Source: Marvinbryantia formatexigens DSM 14469 (GTDB lineage: Bacteria > Bacillota > Clostridia > Lachnospirales > Lachnospiraceae). Taken from it: DNA of 64,000 bases. The notes below the pieces were generated by a model. It was given only the letters and a program-made list of their open reading frames with translations, was not told the origin of the DNA and ran no database searches. Positions 8,102-16,213 of this stretch are shown one piece after another. Position numbers and translations under genes: made by a program. The stretch covers positions 2,645,001 to 2,709,000 of the forward strand of contig NZ_CP102268.1 of the NCBI RefSeq assembly GCF_025148285.1. Direction: 5' to 3'. Each line of letters starts with the position of its first letter. The stretch's first letter is position 1.

Positions 8102-9439
8102 ATGGACATGACACAGACAGAAAAGCAGCAGATGATGGCGACGGCGCCGATACCGGGGCTGATCGCGCGACTTTCGGTACCGACGATCATCAGTATGCTG
8201 ATTACATCTTTTTACAATATGGCAGATACGTTTTTTGTGGGAAAGCTTGGTACCAGCGCCACTGCGGCGGTAGGCGTGGTTTTTCCGCTGATGTCTATTA
8301 TCCAGGCGCTTGGCTTTTTCTTTGGTCACGGTTCCGGAAATTCCGTATCGCGCAAGCTTGGCGCACAAAAGTTGGATGAGGCGGAGCATATTGCCTCCTG
8401 CGGCTTCTTTTCGGCACTTATCTGCGGCGCGGTTATCCTGGTCTGCGGGCTGCTTTTTCTGGACCCGCTGTCGCGCGCGCTCGGTTCCACCGAAACCATT
8501 CTGCCGTATACAAAGCAGTATCTGAGCGTGATTCTGCTCGGCGCTCCGTACATGACGGCGGCGCTGACGCTGAACAATCTGCTGCGCTTCCAGGGCAGCG
8601 CGTTTTATGCAATGATTGGCATTACGACCGGCGCGGTGCTCAACGTCATCCTGGATCCGATATTCATTTTCGTATTTGACATGGGAATTGCGGGCGCAGC
8701 CTGGGCGACGATTCTCAGCCAGCTCCTGTCGTTTATTATGCTGCTGATCGGAATTAAGGTGTCCAACTGCATTCCGCTGCGCATACGGCATATGAAATAC
8801 CTGCCGCAGACAATCCGGCAGATTTTCGGCGGCGGACTGCCCTCGCTCTGCCGCCAGGGGCTGGCAAGTCTTGCCACGGTGGCACTGAATCTGGCGGCAG
8901 GTCCATACGGGGATGCGGCGATTGCGGCAATGTCAATCGTGATGAGAATCTCAATGTTTGCAGGCTCTACCATGATTGGCTTCGGTCAGGGCTTTCAGCC
9001 GGTCTGCGGCTTTAATTACGGCGCTGGCAACATTAAGCGCGTAAAAGAAGCGTTCTGGTTCTGTGTAAAAACGGCGACGGTGGTGCTGGTGGTACTTGGC
9101 GTGCTCGGCTTTATTTTCTCCGGAGACCTCGTCGCCATTTTCCGGAAGGAGGACCTGGAGGTTATTGAAATCGGCACCCTGGCGCTGCGCACCCAGTGCG
9201 TTACGCTGCCGCTCACAGGCTGGATCGTACTGAACAATATGCTGTTTCAGACCATCGGGCGTACGCTTCCGGCAAGTGTGCTCGCCTCCGCAAGACAGGG
9301 TATCTTCTTCCTGCCCGCCGTGCTGATACTGCCGTATTTCTTTGGAATCCTCGGCGTCCAGTGCGCACAGGCAGCGGCGGATGTGGCGGCATTTGTGCTG
9401 GCGCTGGTTCTGAACCGGAAGCTGATGCCGACACTGTAA
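8102..9439 (+). CDS. MATE-family multidrug exporter
   Basis: Sodium- or proton-driven antiporter of the MATE/MepA type, about 445 residues with 12 predicted membrane segments in two six-helix halves. Visible family signatures include PTIISMLITSFYNMADTFFVG in helix 1 and GFGQGFQPVCGFNYGAGN at the start of the second half. ATG 8102 or 8108 are both possible: AAGGAA suits the first, AGGGGA the second. It likely exports cationic drugs or a metabolite. No regulator is linked to it; it follows a terminator and precedes a repeat-filled gap and nth. Confidence 0.93.
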   Translation: MDMTQTEKQQMMATAPIPGLIARLSVPTIISMLITSFYNMADTFFVGKLGTSATAAVGVVFPLMSIIQALGFFFGHGSGNSVSRKLGAQKLDEAEHIASCGFFSALICGAVILVCGLLFLDPLSRALGSTETILPYTKQYLSVILLGAPYMTAALTLNNLLRFQGSAFYAMIGITTGAVLNVILDPIFIFVFDMGIAGAAWATILSQLLSFIMLLIGIKVSNCIPLRIRHMKYLPQTIRQIFGGGLPSLCRQGLASLATVALNLAAGPYGDAAIAAMSIVMRISMFAGSTMIGFGQGFQPVCGFNYGAGNIKRVKEAFWFCVKTATVVLVVLGVLGFIFSGDLVAIFRKEDLEVIEIGTLALRTQCVTLPLTGWIVLNNMLFQTIGRTLPASVLASARQGIFFLPAVLILPYFFGILGVQCAQAAADVAAFVLALVLNRKLMPTL

Positions 9440-9492
9440 AGAAACGGCAGGCTGCAGACGGGGAGCATAGGAGCGGAGGCCCGTCTGACGTT

Positions 9493-9589
9493 GATGAGGG
9501 GAAGCAGATGCCCGTCCGGCGCTGATGAGGGGAAGCAGATGCCCGTCTGGCGCTGACGAGGAAGAAGGGACGGATGCCAGTTCGGTGCT
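9493..9589 (+). repeat. Intergenic 31-bp tandem repeat
   Basis: Two nearly identical 31-bp units begin at 9493 and 9524 (core GATGAGGGGAAGCAGATGCC), followed by a diverged third from 9555. They occupy the gap between the MATE gene and nth. Confidence 0.8.
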
Positions 9590-9654
9590 GCCTGGGAGCG
9601 CCGGGCAGGCTGGCTGAAATATTGCCGGAGATAACGTACAAAGGAGAAGGAAAA

Positions 9655-10293
9655 ATGATAAAGAAGGAACTGGCGCTGGAAATTATTGAGCGCTTAAAGA
9701 AGGAATATCCGGATGCAGGCTGTACGCTGGATTATGATGAGGCATGGAAGCTGCTGGTAAGCGTGCGCCTGGCGGCGCAGTGCACCGACGCCAGAGTGAA
9801 TATTGTCGTGGCGGATTTATTTGTAAAATATCCGGGAGTGAAGGAGCTGGCGGAAGCGGACGTGGAGGATATCGAGCGGATTGTAAAACCGTGCGGTCTT
9901 GGGCACAGTAAAGCGCGCGACATCAGTGCCTGCATGAAAATGCTGCAGGAGCAGTATGACGGAAAAATCCCGGAGGACTTTGACGCATTGCTGAAGCTGC
10001 CGGGCGTGGGGCGCAAAAGCGCCAATCTGATTATGGGGGATGTGTTCGGCAAACCGGCAATCGTAACAGATACGCATTGCATCCGCCTTGTAAACCGCAT
10101 GGGTCTGGTGGATGGCATAAAAGAGCCGAAAAAGGTGGAAATGGAGCTCTGGAAAATCATTCCGCCTGAAGAGGGAAGCGATTTCTGCCACCGGCTGGTT
10201 TATCACGGCAGAGAAATCTGCACGGCGCGGACGAAACCGTACTGCGACCGCTGCTGTCTGCAGGATATCTGCAAGAAAAAAGGAGTTGACTAA
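9655..10293 (+). CDS. nth: Endonuclease III (DNA glycosylase/AP lyase)
   Basis: Base-excision repair enzyme that removes oxidised pyrimidines and cuts the abasic strand. 212 residues, the normal length. The helix-hairpin-helix LPGVGRKSAN contains the catalytic Lys, the VTDTHCIRLVNR segment the catalytic Asp, and four C-terminal Cys (CTARTKPYCDRCCLQDIC) form the 4Fe-4S loop. ATG 9655 follows AAGGAGAAGG; the longer in-frame start at 9574 would run through repeat DNA. The stop codon abuts the ATG of the next gene, so nth, the NYN-LOTUS gene and rlmD are co-transcribed. Confidence 0.95.
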   Translation: MIKKELALEIIERLKKEYPDAGCTLDYDEAWKLLVSVRLAAQCTDARVNIVVADLFVKYPGVKELAEADVEDIERIVKPCGLGHSKARDISACMKMLQEQYDGKIPEDFDALLKLPGVGRKSANLIMGDVFGKPAIVTDTHCIRLVNRMGLVDGIKEPKKVEMELWKIIPPEEGSDFCHRLVYHGREICTARTKPYCDRCCLQDICKKKGVD

Positions 10294-11343
10294 ATGAAAG
10301 AAAACGAAGAAAGATATGCACTTTTAATTGATGCGGACAATGTGTCTGCAAAATATATCAAACCGATACTGGACGAGCTTTCCAAATACGGAAACGTAAC
10401 CTACAAGCGCATTTACGGAGACTGGACAAGCACACAGCACGCGAGCTGGAAGGAGGTGCTGCTCCAGAACTCTATCAGCCCTATCCAGCAGTACAGCTAT
10501 ACGCAGGGAAAAAATGCTACTGATTCGGCAATGATTATTGACGCGATGGATATTCTGTATACGGGCAATGTGGACGGCTTCTGCCTTGTTTCCAGCGACA
10601 GCGATTTTACCAGACTGGCGAGCCGCCTGCGCGAGAGCGGACAGAATGTTATCGGAATGGGCGAGGCCAAAACGCCGATTCCTTTCCGCCAGGCATGTAA
10701 TATTTTTACGACCCTGGAGCTGCTTTTAGAGGACAGCACGTCGGAGAAAGAGGAGAAGGCGCCGGTAGTATCCGCGGCGGAGCAGACTGCGCAGAAAGCC
10801 GGGGAGAGCGATGTGGTGAGCCGCGAGCAGGTGGAGGAAGCGGTTGTCAAGATTATAACGGAAAATCAGAACAACGATAAGGAAACCGGACTTGGCGAGG
10901 TTGGAAGCCGCCTGGTAAAGCTTTATCCGGATTTTGATGTGCGTAATTATGGATACAGTATGCTGTATAAGTTTCTGGAAACCTTCCCGAAGCTGAAGGT
11001 CATCCGTGAAGGCTCCAAAATGTCTGTGGCGCTTTACGAAGACCCTGGCAGGAGAGAAAGTCTGGAAAAATATATCGTGGAACAGGTGCAGAACAGCGGC
11101 AGCGTCGGCATTGCGCTCGGTCCGCTCGGCAATAAAATTCATCTGCAATTTAAAGACTTCAAGGTGCGCGACTATGGTTATTCGCGTCTGAAGGAATATA
11201 TCAGCAGCATCCCAAGCATCCGCACGAAAGGCGAGGGCAAGCAGATTCGGGCGGTCTTTGAAGATGCAAAAGAGAAGGACAAAGAGAAAGAAAAGGAAAA
11301 AGAGAAGGAAAAACCGAAAAAAAGAGCGGGCAGCAGAAAATGA
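10294..11343 (+). CDS. NYN-domain putative RNase with two OST-HTH/LOTUS domains
   Basis: A 349-residue protein. Residues about 7-150 form a NYN/PIN-like (LabA/DUF88) domain with the acidic residues expected for metal-dependent RNA cleavage (LLIDADN, TDSAMIIDAMD, SSDSDF). Two OST-HTH/LOTUS modules follow, about 180-250 (ending YGYSMLYKFLE..) and 255-325 (YGYSRLKEYIS..), a fold that binds RNA, including G-rich or structured RNA, in other proteins. The last 20 or so residues are a Lys/Glu run and a basic tail. It starts right after the nth stop and overlaps rlmD by 4 nt (ATGA). Neighbour genes point to nucleic-acid maintenance, but no substrate is known. Confidence 0.88.
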   Translation: MKENEERYALLIDADNVSAKYIKPILDELSKYGNVTYKRIYGDWTSTQHASWKEVLLQNSISPIQQYSYTQGKNATDSAMIIDAMDILYTGNVDGFCLVSSDSDFTRLASRLRESGQNVIGMGEAKTPIPFRQACNIFTTLELLLEDSTSEKEEKAPVVSAAEQTAQKAGESDVVSREQVEEAVVKIITENQNNDKETGLGEVGSRLVKLYPDFDVRNYGYSMLYKFLETFPKLKVIREGSKMSVALYEDPGRRESLEKYIVEQVQNSGSVGIALGPLGNKIHLQFKDFKVRDYGYSRLKEYISSIPSIRTKGEGKQIRAVFEDAKEKDKEKEKEKEKEKPKKRAGSRK

Positions 11344-12539
11344 AAGAGAAAAAAGTAGAAGAGAAAAAAGCGGCAGGGGAAAAAACGGTAGAGACACTGA
11401 CCTGTCCGGTGCAGAAAAAGTGCGGCGGCTGTCAGTTCCTGGGAATGCCCTATGCGCAGCAGTTGAATATCAAACAACATCAGGTAGAGAAGCTGCTCCG
11501 ACCCTTTGGCAGAGTCTGTCCGATTATCGGCATGGAAAATCCATATTACTACCGTAATAAAGTGCACGCTGTTTTTGGAAGAACCCGCACCGGAGAAATT
11601 ATCTGCGGCACTTACCAGGAAAATACGCATAAGATTATCCCGGTGGAGCAGTGCCTGATAGAGGACCGGAAATCAGAGGAGATAATCCGCAGCATCCGCG
11701 GGCTTTTGAAATCCTTTAAGATAAAAACGTATGACGAAGACACCGGCTACGGTCTTCTGCGCCACGTGCTGGTCCGCCGGGGCTTCCAGAGCGGGCAGAT
11801 TATGGTGGTGCTGGTACTGGCAGACCCGATTTTCCCCTCCAAAAATAATTTTGTGTCTGCGCTGCGCAGACTTCATCCCGAAATCACAACCATCATTTTA
11901 AATATAAATGCCAAAAAGACCAGTATGGTATTGGGTGAAAGAGAGAAGACGCTTTATGGTCCCGGCTATATCGAGGACACCCTTCTCGGAAAGACCTTCC
12001 GGATTTCCGCAAAATCTTTCTACCAGGTAAATCCGGTGCAGACGGAAGTCCTTTATCAGACTGCCATCGGATACGCCGCCCTTACCGGCAAAGAGCGCGT
12101 CCTGGATGCATATTGCGGAATCGGTACCATCGGTCTGCTTGCGGCGTCGCAGGCAAAAGAAGTCATCGGCGTGGAACTAAACGCTGATGCAATCCGCGAC
12201 GCGCGTATAAACGCCAGAAGAAACAGCATAACAAATGTAAAATTCTATAATGCGGATGCCGGGAAATTCATGACCGGTCTTGCAGAACAGAACATAAACG
12301 TGGACGTGGTATTCATGGATCCGCCGCGGGCGGGAAGCGACGAAGCATTTCTCTCTTCTGTAGTAAAACTGCAGCCAGGAAAGGTAGTGTATATCTCATG
12401 CAATCCGGAGACACTGGCACGGGATTTAAAATATCTGACGGGAAACGGGTATAAGGTGGAGAAGATACAGCCGACAGATATGTTCTGTTTTACGGAGCAT
12501 GTTGAGTGCGTGGTATTGATGTCAAAAGTCGAGAAGTAG
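11340..12539 (+). CDS. rlmD: 23S rRNA (uracil-5-)-methyltransferase, RumA/RlmD type
   Basis: SAM-dependent methyltransferase of the TrmA/RumA family, 399 residues. Visible are the N-terminal Fe-S motif CPVQKKCGGC with a further Cys (EQCLIED), the SAM motif LDAYCGIGTIGLLAA, the DPPRAG motif and the nucleophile motif ISCNPETLARD. There is no clear TRAM domain, so the protein is of the shorter type. It overlaps the previous gene by 4 nt. The last 14 codons (12498-12539, HVECVVLMSKVEK) are repeated with small changes at 39182-39223, marking this 3' end as the integration target of mobile elements. The gene stays intact because the element supplies a replacement tail. Confidence 0.93.
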   Translation: MKEKKVEEKKAAGEKTVETLTCPVQKKCGGCQFLGMPYAQQLNIKQHQVEKLLRPFGRVCPIIGMENPYYYRNKVHAVFGRTRTGEIICGTYQENTHKIIPVEQCLIEDRKSEEIIRSIRGLLKSFKIKTYDEDTGYGLLRHVLVRRGFQSGQIMVVLVLADPIFPSKNNFVSALRRLHPEITTIILNINAKKTSMVLGEREKTLYGPGYIEDTLLGKTFRISAKSFYQVNPVQTEVLYQTAIGYAALTGKERVLDAYCGIGTIGLLAASQAKEVIGVELNADAIRDARINARRNSITNVKFYNADAGKFMTGLAEQNINVDVVFMDPPRAGSDEAFLSSVVKLQPGKVVYISCNPETLARDLKYLTGNGYKVEKIQPTDMFCFTEHVECVVLMSKVEK

Positions 12540-12736
12540 ATGTACGGAAAAGGCTTGAAAACAAGGGATTTCCGGGGTGGAGTAGATTTTGGACACGGGA
12601 CAACACGTCCGAAAAATGAGAAGTTTGCTGTTAGAGGGAACATATCTACATGAAAAAATGACGGAGGGTTGAGTTGACAGCTTGCAAAATGGGTAGGTTG
12701 AGTAGACAAGTTGGATATTTGCAGGTCGAGTTGACG
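12498..12736. mobile_element. Left end of element 1: att-like site and three iterons
   Basis: Bases 12498-12524 are identical to 39182-39208 (27 bp, starting CATGTTGAGTGCGTG). After the stop of rlmD the sequence stays similar to the second copy (GAAAACAA, then TTTCCGGG). Three direct repeats of GTTGAGTTGACA or close variants follow at 12668, 12697 and 12725, spaced 29 and 28 bp. The same arrangement occurs at 39182-39421. I read this as the left boundary of an integrated element. Confidence 0.7.
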
Positions 12737-12830
12737 GAATGATAATTTGTTATAAAAAAATGGGAGATTTGGCACCTTATAGATATATGAGGTGCCATTT
12801 GTATGGTAAGGACTTAGCGTTTACCAATAA

Positions 12831-12860
12831 AAAGCCGATCAAGTGATCGGTTTTTTATTT
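12831..12860. terminator. Terminator for the ROK gene
   Basis: An 11-bp stem AAAGCCGATCA / TGATCGGTTTT, A-rich on one side and T-rich on the other, so it can work in both directions. It ends at the stop codon of the minus-strand ROK gene. Confidence 0.75.
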
Positions 12861-14131
12861 TACCATTCTATTTCTTCTTTTATTTTATCAAAATAAGCAC
12901 AGATTGCTACGCCGATTGAAGGAGAGGTGGCCCCTAAACTAGATGATTTCAATTCACACGCATTTGCAATGTAAGAAAGTTTATTAGAGTTTATTTGTTT
13001 ATATAAAAAAGGCCACATTTGATCCGCCACTTCTCTAAATTTACCTGTAAAAATTATCAGATCCAAATTAAGAAGGTTAATTAGCAAGTTAGTAACTTTC
13101 CCTAAATAATACGAGAATATTTCAAATTTTTCAGGGTGTGTAGCAAAAAATTCTTTGATTGCTTTAGAATCAAGTTCTGAAAATTCTGCTTTACTCATTT
13201 CAAACACATCATTTCTGATTCGGTAATCCAGACATTCGCAACTACCACAAGAACAACATGGCTCTATGGTTTTGAAGTGTTCATTTGAATATGTTGGTAA
13301 TTCCAAATGACCAAGTTCGCCTACGAAATTGGATGCTCCGTGGTAAAGCTTATTATTAAATACCATTCCGGCTCCAATTCCAGCTCCTAGATAAATAGTT
13401 AGAATATTTTTTTTGTTGCGATATTTGTAATTAATGTTATTAGGTATATACATATTATATTTTTCGGCAACAACAGAAGTATTTGAGTTATTATCCATAT
13501 AGATATTAATATTTTTTTGCTCAAAATAGTCCAATCTATTGGGATAAATGATATTATTTAAAGGTTTATCTGAAAGATATTCAAGGTTATGGGATTTAAT
13601 TATTTTTTTGCCTATGTTATCAATTGCTCCAGTAAATGCAATACCAAGAGAAATAACATTTAAATTTAGGCTATTTTGGCAATCGATTATTTTAATAATA
13701 TCAGCCATAATTGAATCTAATTGAGTTTGTAGTTCAAAAAGAGTACCAGGTGTTTTGAAAAAGATATAATTACTAATTTTTTTCCCTTTCTCTTCCATGT
13801 GTTTTCTTGCATCAGCAAATATTCCTAAAGTTTCAATTATTTGCTTAAATTGAACGCTGCTGATAGGTGAGAAATTCATGTCGATAATTGATAATTTAAT
13901 TTGTGCAGCGCCAATAGATACTCCAACCATATGAGCAAAATCAGGATTTATGCATAAACCATCAGAGGTATTTAATACAGATAGTTTTTTTAAGATATCT
14001 ATGTTATTTGCAACTGTTGGCCATGAAACTTTTAAATTTTCAGATAATGCACTCTTGGAAATTTGTGGTTGACACCTTATGATATTGATTAATTTATTAT
14101 GTGATTTCAATTGTGAAATTAGTTTCTCCAT
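12860..14131 (-). CDS. ROK-family transcriptional regulator
   Basis: A 423-residue NagC/XylR-like protein: an N-terminal winged HTH (ISKSALSENLKVSWPTVANNIDIL, about residues 22-50), then an actin/hexokinase-fold sugar-binding domain. ROK signatures visible are LTIYLGAGIGAGMVFNNKLYHGASNFVGELGHLELP and a Cys-rich zinc site CCSCGSCECLDY. The HTH argues for a repressor rather than a sugar kinase. The gene is markedly AT-rich compared with rlmD and the PTS region, a sign of transfer. No transport or catabolic genes adjoin it, so its regulon within the element is unknown. Confidence 0.85.
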   Translation of the reverse strand: MEKLISQLKSHNKLINIIRCQPQISKSALSENLKVSWPTVANNIDILKKLSVLNTSDGLCINPDFAHMVGVSIGAAQIKLSIIDMNFSPISSVQFKQIIETLGIFADARKHMEEKGKKISNYIFFKTPGTLFELQTQLDSIMADIIKIIDCQNSLNLNVISLGIAFTGAIDNIGKKIIKSHNLEYLSDKPLNNIIYPNRLDYFEQKNINIYMDNNSNTSVVAEKYNMYIPNNINYKYRNKKNILTIYLGAGIGAGMVFNNKLYHGASNFVGELGHLELPTYSNEHFKTIEPCCSCGSCECLDYRIRNDVFEMSKAEFSELDSKAIKEFFATHPEKFEIFSYYLGKVTNLLINLLNLDLIIFTGKFREVADQMWPFLYKQINSNKLSYIANACELKSSSLGATSPSIGVAICAYFDKIKEEIEW

Positions 14132-14370
14132 ATAGATACTCCTTTAATGTAGTCAAATAAATGTTTATGCAATAAGTAGATTGATCTTTTTGCGGTAACA
14201 TTTTAAGCGTAGTTTTTGTGTAGTTATGAAATACTTATTTGTATGATAGCATACCCAAAAAAAATAAGCAATTCTTTGTTGTGAAAAATATATTAAAAAA
14301 CTCTAATAAAATTTTTATAGTAGTGAAATTAAATAATGAAAAAAATAAATCAAAGAAATTTGAAAAAATA

Positions 14371-14399
14371 TTGACAAGAAAATATAAATATATTATGAT
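14371..14399 (+). promoter_or_regulatory. Promoter for the small coiled-coil membrane protein
   Basis: TTGACA at 14371-14376, 17-nt spacer, TATGAT at 14394-14399, in very AT-rich DNA. Confidence 0.6.
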
Positions 14400-14443
14400 T
14401 AAAATGTAAAAATCATACAAAAGTTGATTTGACCCAGGAGGTG

Positions 14444-14932
14444 ATGGCATGGTTCCTCTCTAGTGTAATGGACATATCAAAAATGACTACATGGATGAAG
14501 GACTTATATGTACTTATAGCAGATTTGCCCGCATGGGCAAAAACAATTATAGCATTACTTATTGTGGCATACCTTTTTTATAAGAAAAAGTTAAAGCACA
14601 AAGAGAAAATGAAGAATATGCAGTTAAAGCGTGATATCAGAAGGCAGAAAGAAATTACGAAGAGGACGAAGATAATTGCAGAAAGTTTGACCAAAATGAA
14701 TGAAAGTAATAACCAACTTTCAAAAACAAAGACTCTTTTTGGAAAGTGTAATGTAATTGATTATAGTGATGAGCAAAGAAAAGGGTTGGCTAAAAAATTT
14801 GATGCGAAAATGATGGACACTATAAATGATGAGATCGAAGAAATATTTTCAAAGGAAAGTACTCCTGTTTGTAAAGATGAAAAAGCTAAACAAATTAACT
14901 TTCCTAAGAATAAAAAGAAAAGGAGTAAATGA
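14444..14932 (+). CDS. Small single-pass membrane protein with basic coiled coil
   Basis: Not recognised. About 162 residues: one transmembrane helix near residues 31-48 (WAKTIIALLIVAYLFY), then a long Lys/Glu-rich helix with coiled-coil character (about 50-95), and a Lys-rich C-terminus. The start is uncertain: AGGAGG ends only 2 nt before ATG 14444, and an ATG at 14468 is also in frame. Low GC and position next to the ROK gene suggest cargo of element 1. It has a promoter upstream and a terminator just downstream, so it is a complete transcription unit. Confidence 0.6.
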   Translation: MAWFLSSVMDISKMTTWMKDLYVLIADLPAWAKTIIALLIVAYLFYKKKLKHKEKMKNMQLKRDIRRQKEITKRTKIIAESLTKMNESNNQLSKTKTLFGKCNVIDYSDEQRKGLAKKFDAKMMDTINDEIEEIFSKESTPVCKDEKAKQINFPKNKKKRSK

Positions 14933-14960
14933 AAAGTGAATATTGAAAAGATACATATTT

Positions 14961-15000
14961 AATAACCTTAGTTTTAGGAAGAAGACTAAGGTTATTTTTT
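14961..15000 (+). terminator. Rho-independent terminator
   Basis: 11-bp stem AATAACCTTAG / CTAAGGTTATT around a 14-nt loop, followed by a T run. Confidence 0.85.
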
Positions 15001-15195
15001 ATTGATTTGGAAGACGATTGAACCTTACGGCAAAACTGAAAATAAGCCTGTACCTTTGGGCAAAAGGGATTTCGGATACATAAATACATTATATTAGTAA
15101 GATAGCTGAACACGAAGAAAACAGGCACTTTTCTATTTACATTTATAAGTATAGGCGTACTCTCTCACTGGCTTGCGTACCACAAATTAATACAA

Positions 15196-15290
15196 TGCAC
15201 CCTTTGAGCGATGAGGGTGCAAATTTAACGATTACCCCTACTCAAAAAACGATAGGGTGCATTTGCCTTGAATTTATGGTATTCTATGAT
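15196..15290 (+). promoter_or_regulatory. Flavodoxin promoter with AGGGTGCA repeats
   Basis: TGCACCCT (15196-15203) and AGGGTGCA (15214-15221) form an inverted pair, and AGGGTGCA recurs at 15254-15261 next to TTGCCT-N16-TATGAT. The stretch from 15251 is closely similar to 53835-53886 upstream of the TOTE gene. This suggests a regulated promoter with operators of one transcription factor, not identified here. Confidence 0.5.
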
Positions 15291-15338
15291 AAAACACAGC
15301 GATAAAATATGATTTTCAGGAAAGGTAAGGTATTGACG

Positions 15339-15818
15339 ATGAGCAAGGTATTAGTAGCGTATTTCAGTGCCAGCGGCGTAACAGCGAAACTGGCGAAGCG
15401 GCTTGCAGAGGCTATAGGAGCAGATTTACATGAGATTCAGCCGGAGGTTCCATATACGGATGCGGATCTGGACTGGATGAATAAAAAGAGCCGAAGCAGT
15501 GTGGAAATGAATGATAAATCATTCCGGCCTGCCGTTGCAAATAAAATGGAGAACATGGAGCAGTATTCCGTGATTTTCACAGCCTTCCCTATCTGGTGGT
15601 ACGTCGCTCCGACTATTGTGAACACGTTTCTGGAGCAATATGAACTGACTGGAAAGACGATTATTCCACTGGCAACTTCGGGCAGCAGCGGTATGGGGAA
15701 CACAAACAAGGAACTGGCGGTTTCCTGTCCGGGAGCGGAATTAAAGGAAGGAAAGCGATTCCCTGCGGATGCAAGTGCGGAAGAACTGAAAGCATGGGCA
15801 GAAGGATTCGGGATTTAA
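15339..15818 (+). CDS. Flavodoxin
   Basis: FMN-binding redox protein or flavodoxin-like quinone/NAD(P)H oxidoreductase partner of 159 residues. Visible are the N-terminal strand VLVAYFSASGVTAKLAKRLAEAIGAD (phosphate loop with T/S residues), IFTAFPIWWYVAPTIVNTFLE (flavin-stacking Trp/Tyr region) and IPLATSGSSGMGNT. ATG 15339 is chosen because the flavodoxin fold starts exactly there and an AAGG lies about 8 nt upstream; 15309 has no conserved residues. It is transcribed alone. Higher GC than its left neighbours. Confidence 0.88.
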   Translation: MSKVLVAYFSASGVTAKLAKRLAEAIGADLHEIQPEVPYTDADLDWMNKKSRSSVEMNDKSFRPAVANKMENMEQYSVIFTAFPIWWYVAPTIVNTFLEQYELTGKTIIPLATSGSSGMGNTNKELAVSCPGAELKEGKRFPADASAEELKAWAEGFGI

Positions 15819-15944
15819 AGAAAAGACCGATAAACTTCTCAATATAGACCCATAAAGTTATCTTTCATGACAACGAATAATAAGAAATCTATGGTAACAT
15901 CCTACCCGTAGTGGTAAATTATTCTACAGGAAAGGGTGCGAAGC

Positions 15945-16142
15945 ATGGAAAATGAAGTATATGAAAAAGATTATGGAGAGGAATTCCGGGAACGGAGCGA
16001 TAAGTCAGAGGGAAAGGATTTCTTAGACACATAGGTAATTGCGAAACAGGTTCCGGATATAGCTCTAATTAGTGCCGAAGCTTGGGAGTTTAGAATATCT
16101 GAGATTGAAAAGAACGGAAAAACATGGTGGATCATGATATAA
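15945..16142 (+). pseudogene. Short reading frame interrupted by an in-frame stop
   Basis: ATG 15945 after an AAAGGG reads 29 codons (MENEVYEKDYGEEF...) to a TAG at 16032-16034. The same frame continues another 35 sense codons (VIAKQVPDIALISAEAWEF...) to TAA at 16140-16142. Both halves have normal-looking amino-acid composition, so this may be a small gene broken by one substitution. Family not recognised. Confidence 0.35.
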
Positions 16143-16213
16143 GTTGGAATTGAACAGGAAATGGGCGCACTTATAGAGGGAAATGAAAAAACTTGTTTTA
16201 AAAATAGTAACTT

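Noticed and set aside
12668-12736. Possible CRISPR-like array
   Set aside because: Only three short, diverged motif copies with 16-17 bp between them, no cas genes, and a matching set at the second element end; iterons fit better.
12860-14131. ROK protein as a glucokinase
   Set aside because: The N-terminal winged HTH and lack of catabolic neighbours favour a transcription regulator.
14235-14450. 71-codon minus-strand frame between the ROK gene and the small membrane protein
   Set aside because: Phe/Leu/Ile run from very AT-rich DNA; it covers the promoter and start of the plus-strand gene.
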